The notes under the pieces were generated by a model. It was not told the origin of the DNA and ran no database searches. It saw nothing but the letters and a program-made list of their open reading frames with translations. A stretch of DNA of 64,000 nt from Halopelagius longus. Lineage in GTDB: Archaea; Halobacteriota; Halobacteria; Halobacteriales; Haloferacaceae. Every line of letters starts with the position of its first letter. The stretch's first letter is position 1. A program made the translations under genes and the position numbers. The DNA is taken from positions 186,001 through 250,000 of the forward strand of contig NZ_FNKQ01000003.1 in the NCBI RefSeq assembly GCF_900100875.1, given 5' to 3'. This document shows positions 26,342 through 35,656 of this stretch, one piece after another.

Positions 26342-27079
26342 CTATTTTGAAGCGAACCGCTCCCGTTCGCGCCGTAGCACTCGCTCCCACGCGTCGAAGA
26401 GGAGGCTATCCAGTTCGTACCGGTCGTCCACCTCGCGGACCCACGTCTCGTCGGTGAAAAGCAGGCGTTGAAACCGGCGAGCGTCGGGCGAGAGGTCGGC
26501 GACCGACCGCCGCCCGACGTACAGTTCGACGGTCTCGCGGCGCGTCCGTTCGACGAGGTCCGAGGGGAGAGAGAGCCCCCACTCGCGGGCGACGGGGGCG
26601 AACCACTCGACGTGCAGGAGGGCCGACGCGAACGCGAACCGGTCGGCGAATCCGGAGACGAACGCGGTCGCGGGGCGGCCCTCGACGAGAACGTCGCGGG
26701 GGCGACTGAACCGCGGCACCGAGACGTGGTCCAGCGTCTCCGCGTACCGCGCGGCGATCCGGCGGAGTCGCCAGTCGGCGTAGTGCGTCGGCCCGGTCAG
26801 CGCGAGTTCGTACCAGACGGGCGTCCACTCCAGAAACGGCGGGCCGAACGCGGCGTCTGCGAGGAGAGCGGAGGAGACGACGCGGGCGACGGACTCCGAG
26901 ACGTCCGTTCCGGCCCGCCGGGCGCGCATCGCGGCCTCGGCTTCCTCGACGACGTCCGGGAGGCCCTCCGTCTCCAGTCCCATTCCCTCTGCGACCCGCA
27001 GGACGTACTCCGCGCCGGGGCGAAACCAGTCGGCGAAGTCCGCCGACGTTCGAAGCGGAACCAGCGTGAGAACTGTCAC
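26342..27079 (-). CDS. Hypothetical alpha-helical protein (245 aa)
   Basis: 245 residues from GTG 27079, mostly helical, with Trp- and Arg-rich segments (FADWFRPGAEYVLRVAEG, FLEWTPVWYELALTG, AFASALLHVEWFAPVAREWGL). No known catalytic motif and no signal peptide. Acidic composition and codon use fit the host. The longer frame upstream begins in Pro/Arg-rich sequence and is not credible. A function cannot be given. Confidence 0.6.
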   Translation of the reverse strand: MTVLTLVPLRTSADFADWFRPGAEYVLRVAEGMGLETEGLPDVVEEAEAAMRARRAGTDVSESVARVVSSALLADAAFGPPFLEWTPVWYELALTGPTHYADWRLRRIAARYAETLDHVSVPRFSRPRDVLVEGRPATAFVSGFADRFAFASALLHVEWFAPVAREWGLSLPSDLVERTRRETVELYVGRRSVADLSPDARRFQRLLFTDETWVREVDDRYELDSLLFDAWERVLRRERERFASK

Positions 27080-27154
27080 GCGTCGCCCTTCGGCGACCGG
27101 CGGGTTAAGTCGGGGCGGTTGGGGCGGCGTGAGGCGTCCGCCGCGCGGCCGCAC

Positions 27155-27709
27155 TCACTCTAACTGGTCCGACAGTCCCCACTCCTCGGCGCGCGCGGCC
27201 GCCTCCTCGCGCGCCTCCTCGCGGATGGCCTCGATTCGGTCGGCGTCGGCGAGGAACTCCTCGACGGCGCTCTGCCCCTCACCGGCGTCGAGTCGGTCCG
27301 CGGGCGCGGCCTCGCGGGTTCGCTCCGCGAGGGACGGGTCGTCGGCCAGTCTGTCCGCGGGTTCCGTCGGCGGCACTCGGAGTTCGTCGGTCCCGTGCGC
27401 CGCATCCAGCGCGGACGCCGGGAGTTCGTACACCTCGACGCGGTAGGGTCCCGCGGCGGCGAAGTCCGCGAGGGCGTCGCTCCCGCCGCGGTCCGTCGCG
27501 GGGTCGTACGCCAACACGGGAACCCCGTCTTCGAAAGTGAGGACGGCGCGGCCGCCGTCGCCCAACAGAAGGGCGTCCTGCGGTTCGACGACGGCGTAGC
27601 CCGTCAACTCGTCGTCGAGGGCGGCCGAGAGCGTGACGCCCGCGTCGGCGACGACGCGGGAGCGAATCAGGTCGCCTTCGGGTATCTGGACGTCTGCGGG
27701 CACGGTCAC
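27155..27709 (-). CDS. Hypothetical protein encoded with MinD-like ATPase
   Basis: 184 residues. The N-terminal half is beta-rich (LIRSRVVADAGVTLSAALDDEL, LTGYAVVEPQDALLLGDGGRAVLTFEDGVPVLAYD). The C-terminal third is a charged helix rich in Glu/Ala/Arg. GTG start overlapping the TGA of the MinD gene by 4 bases, so its translation is coupled to it. It may be a partner or cargo adaptor of that ATPase; this is inference from coupling. Confidence 0.65.
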   Translation of the reverse strand: MTVPADVQIPEGDLIRSRVVADAGVTLSAALDDELTGYAVVEPQDALLLGDGGRAVLTFEDGVPVLAYDPATDRGGSDALADFAAAGPYRVEVYELPASALDAAHGTDELRVPPTEPADRLADDPSLAERTREAAPADRLDAGEGQSAVEEFLADADRIEAIREEAREEAAARAEEWGLSDQLE

Positions 27710-28482
27710 ACCCTGTCGGGGACGACGGCGCTTCGGAAGCGTTCGGCGACGCCCGCCGCGTCGCCGTCCGAGCGAACCTCAAGCGACGCCGCCGCCTCGC
27801 GGAAGGCGTCCGCCGCCGGGTCCGCCGGCGCGTGTTCGAGGAGGGGTTTCCCCTCCCGCCGGGCCGCCCGCACCGCGTCGCTCTCGGGGACGGCGGCGAG
27901 CGTCGTCCCCCCGAAGTACTGCGCCGCCTGCTCTGCGACCCGTTCGACGTCCTCGTCGGGGCGGACGCGGTTGAACAGGACGCCCGCCGTCTCCGTGCCG
28001 TAGGAGCGAGCGTACTCCTGTACCTTCAGGCCGTCCGAGAGCGAGGGTATCGTCGGTTGGAGGACGACCACCACCCGGTCCGCGAGGACGACGGGGAGGA
28101 CGGCGCTCTTCGACCCGAGGGCCGCCGGCGAGTCCAAGAGGAGCACGTCCGTGTCGGCGGCGAGTTCGGCGACGACGTCGCGGAGGCGCGCGGGGTCGGC
28201 CGCCTCGAACGCGTCGAGGCTGGTTCCGCAGGGAACGACCGAGAGCCCGAACCGCTCGTAGACGGCGTCTCCGACGGCCGCGCCGCGCCCCTCCACGAGC
28301 AGGTCGTGCAGGGTCACGTCGGCGTCGTCCAAGCCGGTGTGAAACAGCATGTTCGCCATCCCCGTGTCGGCGTCGATGACCGTCACGTCGTACCGGTCGG
28401 CGAGCGCCATCCCGAGTGCGAGCGTGCTCGTCGTCTTCCCCGTTCCTCCCTTCCCGCTTGCGACGGCGAACGCCTCGACCAT
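27706..28482 (-). CDS. minD: MinD/ParA-like P-loop ATPase
   Basis: 258 residues. Deviant Walker A SGKGGTGKTTST near residue 9 with the signature lysine, switch I region VIDADTGMANM, switch II LLLDSPAALG. MinD-like ATPases in haloarchaea place structures such as archaella and chemoreceptors at cell poles; the gene has several paralogues and which one this is cannot be told. The C-terminus ends in a basic helix that may touch membrane. Confidence 0.85.
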   Translation of the reverse strand: MVEAFAVASGKGGTGKTTSTLALGMALADRYDVTVIDADTGMANMLFHTGLDDADVTLHDLLVEGRGAAVGDAVYERFGLSVVPCGTSLDAFEAADPARLRDVVAELAADTDVLLLDSPAALGSKSAVLPVVLADRVVVVLQPTIPSLSDGLKVQEYARSYGTETAGVLFNRVRPDEDVERVAEQAAQYFGGTTLAAVPESDAVRAARREGKPLLEHAPADPAADAFREAAASLEVRSDGDAAGVAERFRSAVVPDRV

Positions 28483-28581
28483 ACGCCCGCCACGCGACCC
28501 CCCGTCAAAAGTGTTGAAACTCGACTGCCGCCAGTGATTCTGTGGCGAACGCCTACGTCACCCCCGAGCGTACGGACCGGT

Positions 28582-28884
28582 ATGTCTACCGAGACAGAAA
28601 CCGGCGAAACCGAAGAGACGGACGCCGAGACGGAAGAAACGCAGGCCGACGATGAAGCGACGAAGCCGGACGAGGCGACGGTTCGGACCACCGCGGACGC
28701 CCAAGCGGACGCGGACGTGACGAGCGATGCGGACGAGGAGACCGAATCGGACGCCGACGAATCGGAGAACGGCGGCGGCCTCGGAAAAGGCAAGCTCGTC
28801 GCCGGAATCCTCCTCTTCGCCCTCGTCCTCGCGTTCCTCTGGCGGCGGCGGGGCGACGGAAACCACCTTACGGCGCCGTTCTGA
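28582..28884 (+). CDS. Acidic tail-anchored membrane protein
   Basis: 100 residues. The first 70 are almost all Thr, Glu, Asp and Ala, disordered in appearance. Then GGGLGKGKLVAGILLFALVLAFLWRRR forms one C-terminal membrane helix with positive flanks, so the acidic part should face the cytoplasm. No family recognised. It lies 59 bases before the NuoF-like gene and might belong to the same unit. Confidence 0.65.
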   Translation: MSTETETGETEETDAETEETQADDEATKPDEATVRTTADAQADADVTSDADEETESDADESENGGGLGKGKLVAGILLFALVLAFLWRRRGDGNHLTAPF

Positions 28885-28943
28885 CCGCACAGGTTAGTGA
28901 ATCGCCAATAAACCTTTCCCCGGCTCTCTTCTGACAGGGACGT

Positions 28944-30515
28944 ATGTCAACAACCGGCAGCGGCGACGGTCCGACCGTCCGCGTCACGGTGGGATCGCAC
29001 GGCCACCGCGACGAACCGGAGGAGGAACGCCGCGTCTCCGCGGCGACGGCAGTCCTCGACGGGGCGAGAGACGCCGCCACCGACGTCACCGTCGTGGAGA
29101 CGGGGCCGACGGGGGCCGACCGATGGGAACCGCTCGTTCTCTGCACGCTCGACGGTCGAACCGCGTACCACCCGAGTTGCGACGGTTCGCGGGCGAAACG
29201 ACTCGTCGAGACGCTCGAATCGGGGAGCCTCCCGACCGACGGCGCGGCGGCAGTCGTCGAGCACGGCGACTCGCCCGACTCGCTCCCCACGCCAGAGGAC
29301 GGACCGCTCTCGGTCGGCCGCCGCCGCGTCCTCGCGCGGTGCGGGTGGGCCGCCGCGGACGACGCGCCCGACCCGGTGCCCGTGGCCGACGCCGAGAGCG
29401 TCCACGAACGCGTCGCCGAGGTGGGACTCCTCGGGCGCGGACGGGGCGACGCACACCGAGACGAACCCATCGCCGACGCGTGGGAGACCGCACGCGAGGA
29501 GGACGGCGACCCGGTGGTCGTCGTCAACGCGAACGACCGCGACCCGCGGAGCCACGCGGACCCCCTCCTGTTGGAGTCCGACCCCGCCAGCGTCGTCGAG
29601 GCGGCGGCGCTCACCGCCGACGCCGTCGGCGCGACGGACGTGGTGGTGTACACCACCGCCGACGAGTTCCTCCGCCGCCGGGTGCGGGAGGCGGTGGACG
29701 CACTCATCGAGGAGGACCGACTCGACGCGCGGCCGCAGGTCGTCGCCGGACCGGACCGCTACATCGCCGGCGAACCGACGATAGCGCTGGAGGCGTTGGA
29801 GGGGTCGGACCGAATCGAGGCGCGACTCACGCCGCCCTCGCCCGCCGTCCACGGCCTCTACGGGCGGCCGACGCTGGTCCACACGCCCCGAACGTTCGCG
29901 CAGGTTCGCCTCGCGCTCTCGAACCCCGAAGCGTTCGACCCGGACGACGCCGACCCGGGGACCCGACTCGTGAGCGTCACGGGCGACGTGGACTCGCCCG
30001 CGACGGTCGAACTCCCGACCGGCGGGTCGATGTCCGCCGTGCGCGACGCCGTCGAGTTCGAGGGGTCGCCGAAGATGGCCGTCGTCGGCGGGCAGTTCGG
30101 CGGCTTCACCACGCACCTCGACCACACGATATCGTCGCCCGCCCTCGACGCCGCGAACCTCGGCACCGAGGGCATCGTCGAACTGTTCGACGAGGACAAG
30201 TGTCCGGTCGCGACGGCCGGGAAGCGCGCCCGGTTCGCGCAGGACGAGAACTGCGGGCGGTGCGCCCCCTGCCGCGAGGGGACGAAGCAGTTGGTGAATC
30301 TGCTCAGGGAGGTGTACGACGGCGACTACGACGACGACATGATTCGCGAACTCGCGCGCACGATGCGCGCGACGAGCACCTGCGGCTTCGGCCGGAGCGC
30401 GGGCCGAACCGTCGACACCGCCATGAACGCCTTCGAGACCGAGTTCCGCGTGCACGCCGACGGTCGGTGTCCCGCCGGCGAGTGTCAGGTGGCGAGTCGG
30501 GAGGTGAACAGATGA
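28944..30515 (+). CDS. NuoF-like iron-sulfur subunit of formate-dehydrogenase-type complex
   Basis: 523 residues. The C-terminal 110 residues have the NuoF [4Fe-4S] site, CGRCAPCREGTKQL with a fourth Cys in STCGFGR, preceded by an SLBB-like region. Where NuoF has the NADH/FMN loop GRGGAGFPTG, this protein reads GRGRGDAHRDEP, and the later NADEGEPG motif is NANDRDPRS. NADH binding is therefore doubtful. It is coupled to the large molybdopterin subunit by ATGA overlap and probably carries electrons to or from it. Confidence 0.8.
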   Translation: MSTTGSGDGPTVRVTVGSHGHRDEPEEERRVSAATAVLDGARDAATDVTVVETGPTGADRWEPLVLCTLDGRTAYHPSCDGSRAKRLVETLESGSLPTDGAAAVVEHGDSPDSLPTPEDGPLSVGRRRVLARCGWAAADDAPDPVPVADAESVHERVAEVGLLGRGRGDAHRDEPIADAWETAREEDGDPVVVVNANDRDPRSHADPLLLESDPASVVEAAALTADAVGATDVVVYTTADEFLRRRVREAVDALIEEDRLDARPQVVAGPDRYIAGEPTIALEALEGSDRIEARLTPPSPAVHGLYGRPTLVHTPRTFAQVRLALSNPEAFDPDDADPGTRLVSVTGDVDSPATVELPTGGSMSAVRDAVEFEGSPKMAVVGGQFGGFTTHLDHTISSPALDAANLGTEGIVELFDEDKCPVATAGKRARFAQDENCGRCAPCREGTKQLVNLLREVYDGDYDDDMIRELARTMRATSTCGFGRSAGRTVDTAMNAFETEFRVHADGRCPAGECQVASREVNR

Positions 30516-33500
30516 GCTCCGACGACCTGTCGCCCGTCGACGCGGCGGACTCGGACCCGCTTCCGGGCGTCCCGGACGTGGAGGACCCTCAACCCTCCAC
30601 ACCGCTGACGGAGGACTTCGTGACGGGCACCGCGAACGACCCGGAAGTCGGCTCCCGGACCAAGGGGATGGCCCAGATCACCGTCGACGGCAGGAACATC
30701 TCCCTCCCGCCGGGGTCGACCATCAAGGACGCCCTCGACGCCGTCGAAACCGAGGGGAACGTCCCGGCCCTCTGTGCGTACGACAGAGACACCGAACAGG
30801 GCGACAACGTCGGCCCGCGGAGCGAGTGCCGGACGTGCGTGGTCGAGACGGAGGAACACGGCATCGTGCCCTCGTGCAGTTACCCCGTCGAGGACGGCAT
30901 GACCGTCCGCACCGACGACGAGGACGCCGCGAACATGCGCGACGTGAACCTCGATCTGACCCTCTCGAACCACAACCTCCGCTGTACGACGTGCGGGCAG
31001 AACGGACGCTGCGAACTGCAGGACGCCTCCATCGAGAACGGCGTCCACGAACCGCGGTACGGCGTCTTCGAGGACAGAGACGAGTACGTTCCGCTCGACG
31101 ACTCCTCGTCGGTCATCCAGATAGACCGCAACAAGTGCATCTTCTGTAACCGGTGCGTCGAAGCCTGCAACGACGTGCAGGTGGAGGGCGTCCTCCGGAT
31201 GAAGGGCGACACCGGCCAGGACCTGCACATCGACTTCCAGAACGGCGCGGACAAGTTCGACGACTCCACCTGCGTCTCCTGCGGTCACTGCGCCACCGTC
31301 TGCCCGACCGGCTCTCTGGTCGAGAAGGGACTCGTGGACGCCGCGACCCTCCCCATCCCGGGGTTCTCACAGAAGAACTCCATCGGGAAGGTCATAGAGC
31401 ACGTCCCCGTCGAGACGGCCGAGACGTCCGACAGCCCGAACCGCGACATCTACGGCGGCGGCGCGACGGCCGCGACCGGTTCGGCCGAATCGGACGAACT
31501 CTCCGGCGTCGCGCGCTACATGGCGAAGGCGAAGCGACAGGCGCGCGAGAACGGGACGCGCGTCGGGAAGACGATGATGCAGCGAATCGAACACGTCGCC
31601 GAGGACGTCACCTCCGAGTCGATTCCGGCGGGGTGGCTGTTCGGCATCGCGACCACCGTCGCGGACGCCCGCCTCTCGCGGGTCAACAAGGCCGAGACCA
31701 CCTGCAACTACTGCGCCGTCGGCTGTCGGTTCGAGTTGTACGGCAAGGACGGCGAGATACTCGGCGTCCGCCCCACCGAGAGCGACGATTCGGCCCCCGC
31801 AAACGACTTCTCGACGTGCGTGAAGGGGAAGTTCGGCTACGACTTCGCCGACAGTCCGGACAGGCTCGACACGCCCCTCATCAAGGAGGACGGCGAGTTC
31901 CGCGAGGCGACGTGGGAGGAGGCGCTAGACGAGATATACGAGAACCTCACCGCCGTCCGGGATGAGTACGGCACCGACTCCATCGCCGTCACCTCCTCCT
32001 CGAAGGCGACCAACGAGGAGAACTTCCTGAACCAGAAGTTCGCCCGGCAGGTGCTACAGACGCCGCACGTGGACAACTGCGCGCGCCTCTGTCACTCCTC
32101 TACGGTCGCCGGCTTACAACAGACCGTCGGGTACGGCGCGATGGCGACGCGAATCAACGAGGACGTCGGCGAGACGGACTGTTACCTCATCACGGGGTCG
32201 AACACCACCGAGAGCCACCCCGTCCTCGCGACGCGCATCAAGCAGAACGCCCGAAGCGGGGCGGACCTGTTCGTCTTCGACCCGCGGAAGGTCGGACTCG
32301 CCGAACACGCCACGCAGTACACCCGAACGCGCCCCGGCAGCGACATCGCGTGGATAAACGGGATGATCAACCACATCATCTCCGAGGACCTCCACGACGA
32401 GGAGTTCATCGAGAACCGGACGAAGCACTTCGAGGAACTGAAAGAGAAGGTCGAACCGTTCACGCCCGAACGCGTCGAGGAACTGTCGAGCGTCCCGCCG
32501 GAGGACCTGAAGGAGGCGGCCGAGACGATAGCGACGGCCGACACCTGCATCTTCGGGTGGGCGATGGGGATGACCCAACACGCCCACGGGACGCGGAACG
32601 TGCTCGCGATGACGAACCTCGCCCTCGTGACGGGCAACATGGGCAAGCAGGGCGCGGGACTGTCGCCGTTCCGCGGCCAGAACAACGTGCAGGGCGGCGG
32701 CGGCGACATGGGCCCCGCCCCCCACACGCTCCCGGGGTATCAGGACCTCCAAGACGACGAGGTTCTGGACAAGTTCGAGGAGGCGTGGGGCGTCCGCCCG
32801 CCGGACAGAGTCGGCCTCCGCCTCCCCGAACAGTACGAGGCGATGATGGACGACGAACTCCACGGGATGTACATCATGGGCGAGAACCCCGCGCTGTCGG
32901 AACCGAACAACACCGAGGCTCAAGAGGCGGTCCAGAAGTTGGACTTCCTCGCGGTGCAGGATATCTTCCTCACCGAAACCGCCCAGTACGCGGACGTGGT
33001 GTTGCCCGCCGCCTCCGCCGCCGAGAAGTCGGGGACGTTCACGAACACCGAACGCCGCATCCAACGGGTTCGACCGGCCATCGACCCGCCGGGACAGGCG
33101 AAGTCCGACTTCGAGATACTCATCGACCTCGCGGAACGGTTCGGCTACGAGTGGGACTACGACGATCCCTCCGACGTGATGGAGGAGATATCGTCGCTCG
33201 TCCCCATCTACGGCGGCGTCGACTACGACCGACTCGCCGCGGAGGACGGCAGCCTCCAGTGGCCCGTCTGGGACACCGAACACGCGGGGACGCCGTACCT
33301 CTACGAGGAGGAGTTCAACTTCGAGGACGGACGCGCGCGGTTCGTCCCGGCCGACTACGCCGGGCCGAAGGAGATGCCGGACGAGGAGTACCCGCTGATG
33401 CTCACGACGGGGCGCGTCCTCTACCACTGGCACACGGGGACGATGACGCGCCGCGTCGAGGCACTCATGCACAGCGTCCCGGAGAGTTTCGTCACCATCC

Positions 33501-33844
33501 ATCCGAACATGGCCGAGACGCTCGGCGTCTCCGACGGCGAGTACGTCCGCGTCTCCTCGCGGCGCGGGAGCATCGTCGTCCGCGCGGACGTAGAGGAGAC
33601 GTCCGACGAGGGCGTCGTCTTCATCCCGATGCACTTCGCCCGCGGCGCGGTGAACGAACTCACGTCGCACGAAACCGACCCCACCTCGCACATCCCCGAG
33701 TACAAGGTGTCGAGCGTGAAGATCGAGCCGCTGGGCGCGGACCCCGACGAGGAACCGTTCACCGTCGAGATGCCCGGCGACGCCACGGCGGGCCGCGAAG
33801 AGGGACGGAGTCCGGGCGCCGGCGAGTCCGGCGCGGACGACTAA
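30512..33844 (+). CDS. fdhF: Formate dehydrogenase alpha subunit (molybdopterin oxidoreductase with NuoG-like N-terminus)
   Basis: 1110 residues. The N-terminus has a [2Fe-2S] ferredoxin (Cys 88, 106, 109, 122), a His-Cys [4Fe-4S] site (NHNLRCTTCGQNGRC, 153-167) and two ferredoxin clusters (CIFCNRCVEAC, CVSCGHCATVC). After a long linker, CNYCAVGC with C436 binds the proximal cluster, and LCHSS near 527 gives the Cys ligand of Mo/W, not selenocysteine. The C-terminal dinucleotide domain has TTGRVLYHWHTGTMTRR. No Tat signal, so cytosolic. Formate oxidation is the likely reaction; other substrates remain possible. No fdhD is seen nearby. Confidence 0.85.
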   Translation: MSSDDLSPVDAADSDPLPGVPDVEDPQPSTPLTEDFVTGTANDPEVGSRTKGMAQITVDGRNISLPPGSTIKDALDAVETEGNVPALCAYDRDTEQGDNVGPRSECRTCVVETEEHGIVPSCSYPVEDGMTVRTDDEDAANMRDVNLDLTLSNHNLRCTTCGQNGRCELQDASIENGVHEPRYGVFEDRDEYVPLDDSSSVIQIDRNKCIFCNRCVEACNDVQVEGVLRMKGDTGQDLHIDFQNGADKFDDSTCVSCGHCATVCPTGSLVEKGLVDAATLPIPGFSQKNSIGKVIEHVPVETAETSDSPNRDIYGGGATAATGSAESDELSGVARYMAKAKRQARENGTRVGKTMMQRIEHVAEDVTSESIPAGWLFGIATTVADARLSRVNKAETTCNYCAVGCRFELYGKDGEILGVRPTESDDSAPANDFSTCVKGKFGYDFADSPDRLDTPLIKEDGEFREATWEEALDEIYENLTAVRDEYGTDSIAVTSSSKATNEENFLNQKFARQVLQTPHVDNCARLCHSSTVAGLQQTVGYGAMATRINEDVGETDCYLITGSNTTESHPVLATRIKQNARSGADLFVFDPRKVGLAEHATQYTRTRPGSDIAWINGMINHIISEDLHDEEFIENRTKHFEELKEKVEPFTPERVEELSSVPPEDLKEAAETIATADTCIFGWAMGMTQHAHGTRNVLAMTNLALVTGNMGKQGAGLSPFRGQNNVQGGGGDMGPAPHTLPGYQDLQDDEVLDKFEEAWGVRPPDRVGLRLPEQYEAMMDDELHGMYIMGENPALSEPNNTEAQEAVQKLDFLAVQDIFLTETAQYADVVLPAASAAEKSGTFTNTERRIQRVRPAIDPPGQAKSDFEILIDLAERFGYEWDYDDPSDVMEEISSLVPIYGGVDYDRLAAEDGSLQWPVWDTEHAGTPYLYEEEFNFEDGRARFVPADYAGPKEMPDEEYPLMLTTGRVLYHWHTGTMTRRVEALMHSVPESFVTIHPNMAETLGVSDGEYVRVSSRRGSIVVRADVEETSDEGVVFIPMHFARGAVNELTSHETDPTSHIPEYKVSSVKIEPLGADPDEEPFTVEMPGDATAGREEGRSPGAGESGADD

Positions 33845-33846
33845 CC

Positions 33847-35610
33847 TCACCCGCCGAGGGGCGTCTCCGCGTCCGCGTCCGAGAGCAGGTCCAACCGTTC
33901 GAGCGTCGAACGGGTCGGCCGCCCCCGGTCGTCCCACCCGCGACGCTCGTAGTACGCCGAGAGCAACGACTCGAACGCGTCGGCGTCTAACCCCTCGCGG
34001 TGGCCCCGTTCCTGCGACCGACGGAGGGCCGCCGGCAGGGAGTCGTCCGAGCGGTCGAACCCCTCGCGGACGTTGAACAGGCGCGTGAGGTTCCACACTC
34101 GTTCTCCGAGCGTCTCCAAGTCGCCGTCGTAGCCGCGCTCTTCGAGCATCGCCGCCGCGCGGTCCGACAGCACGTCGCCCACGAAGTCGTCCGCGACGAG
34201 GCACCACGAGGCGGCGCGGGCGTCCTGTTCGGCGGCGACGCTGGCGGCGCGTTCCGCCTCCGTCCACGCCTCGGTGGCGAACACCTCCTCGACGACCGGT
34301 CGGGCGCGGCGGTGGCACGCGCCTCTGTCGCTCGTCGCGTAGGCGAGTGCCTGCGCCGGGGAGCCTCGGGGGTCGTACGTCGGGAGCGAGACGCCCTTGA
34401 TTATCGGAATCAGGTCCGCACCGCCGAATCGACTCGCGGCGGCCGCCACGCCGTCGGCCAGCGCGTTCCCCAGGTCCGTCTCCCGTCGGGCGACGTTCTC
34501 TAAGAGTTCCCGCGCGGCGTCGGGGTCGCCGAAGGTCGGCGCGTCCGCGGAGAGGTGCCCCTCCTCGGCGGCGCGGATGGCCCACGCGACGGCGTTACCG
34601 GCCGAGATGACGTCGAGACCGAGTCTGTCGCAGAGGCCGCCGAGTTCGGCGACGGCGTCGAAGTCGTCGATGCCGAGGGCCGCGCCGAGGGAGATGGGCG
34701 TCGCGCCGCGCGGCACCGTCTCCCCGTCGCCGGGCCCGCCGTCGTCGCCGTCGTCGTCTCGCCCCGCGACTCGGAAGTCGCCGGGAACGTCGTCGTCGGA
34801 CGTTTCGCGCGCGACGGCCGCCGCCCGCACCGCCTCGATGCCGATGTCCTCAGCGCCCGCGAACGTGCCGTCGCGCCACCCGCGCGTCGGAAGCACGTCC
34901 GCCGCGTCGGCGAACTCGACGGTGCCGACGGTTCCGTGGGCGTCCAACCACCGGCCGGCGTCGCTGGACCGGAACGACGCCGCGAGTTCCTCGGACTCCT
35001 CGCTCGGCGTCTCCGGGTCGTCGCTGGCGGCGACGGCCTTCAGTCGCTTCGACCCGAAGACGGCCCCGACGCCGCCCCGCCCGAAGTGGTGGTCGCCGCC
35101 GTCCACCGCGACGGTGGCGAACCGGACGCGGTTCTCGCCCGCCGGGCCGATGCAGGCGACGCCGCCGTCGAACGCCTCGTCGGTCGCGGGTGCGTCGTCG
35201 CCCCACGAGTCGGTCCGTTCGATCCGAACGTCGCCGTCGGAGACGACGAGCGCAGACGGTTCGGGGGCGACGCCCTCGACGACGAGGAGCGCGTTCGGTC
35301 GGAGCGACCCGACGAGGCGGGAGGCGAACGACCCGCCGACGTAGGAGTCGAGAAACGTGCCCGAGAGCGGCGACTTCGTGACGGCCGCGACGCGCGTCTC
35401 GCCCGGGAGATGGCCGGAGAGGGGACCGAGCGCGAAAATCAGGACGTTCTCCGGAGCGAGGGGGTCCGTTCCGGGGTCTAGCGTCTCGTAGAGGTAGCGC
35501 GCGGCGAGGCCCTTGCCGCCGACGAACCGCTCTCCCCAGTCTTCGGGGAGTCGTTCGCGGCGCGTCTCGCCCGTCGAGAGGTTCGCCCGGAGGGCGTACG
35601 GCGTCTCCAT
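33847..35610 (-). CDS. aor: Aldehyde ferredoxin oxidoreductase family protein
   Basis: 587 residues. The AOR N-terminal domain is clear (GGKGLAARYLYETL, ALGPLSGHLPGETRVA, GRGGVGAVFGSKRLKA), as is the C-terminal part (LGERVWNLTRLFNVREGF). The family oxidises aldehydes with a tungstopterin and one [4Fe-4S]. The usual CxxCxxxC ligand motif is missing: the region reads VARETSDDDVPGDFRV. Only an isolated Cys in SWCLVADD could match the fourth ligand. It may be a diverged paralogue. Its stop is 2 bases from that of fdhF. Confidence 0.82.
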   Translation of the reverse strand: METPYALRANLSTGETRRERLPEDWGERFVGGKGLAARYLYETLDPGTDPLAPENVLIFALGPLSGHLPGETRVAAVTKSPLSGTFLDSYVGGSFASRLVGSLRPNALLVVEGVAPEPSALVVSDGDVRIERTDSWGDDAPATDEAFDGGVACIGPAGENRVRFATVAVDGGDHHFGRGGVGAVFGSKRLKAVAASDDPETPSEESEELAASFRSSDAGRWLDAHGTVGTVEFADAADVLPTRGWRDGTFAGAEDIGIEAVRAAAVARETSDDDVPGDFRVAGRDDDGDDGGPGDGETVPRGATPISLGAALGIDDFDAVAELGGLCDRLGLDVISAGNAVAWAIRAAEEGHLSADAPTFGDPDAARELLENVARRETDLGNALADGVAAAASRFGGADLIPIIKGVSLPTYDPRGSPAQALAYATSDRGACHRRARPVVEEVFATEAWTEAERAASVAAEQDARAASWCLVADDFVGDVLSDRAAAMLEERGYDGDLETLGERVWNLTRLFNVREGFDRSDDSLPAALRRSQERGHREGLDADAFESLLSAYYERRGWDDRGRPTRSTLERLDLLSDADAETPLGG

Positions 35611-35656
35611 CGTCGGATTCGAAGGGCGCGAAGGGTATGAGGCGTTCGGCGGACGG

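Noticed and set aside
29123-33844. One 1573-residue frame covering the NuoF-like gene and fdhF
   Set aside because: Its first 460 residues are Arg/Gly-rich shadow sequence antiparallel in composition to the host; the real NuoF-like gene runs in another frame and fdhF starts at 30512 by ATGA overlap.
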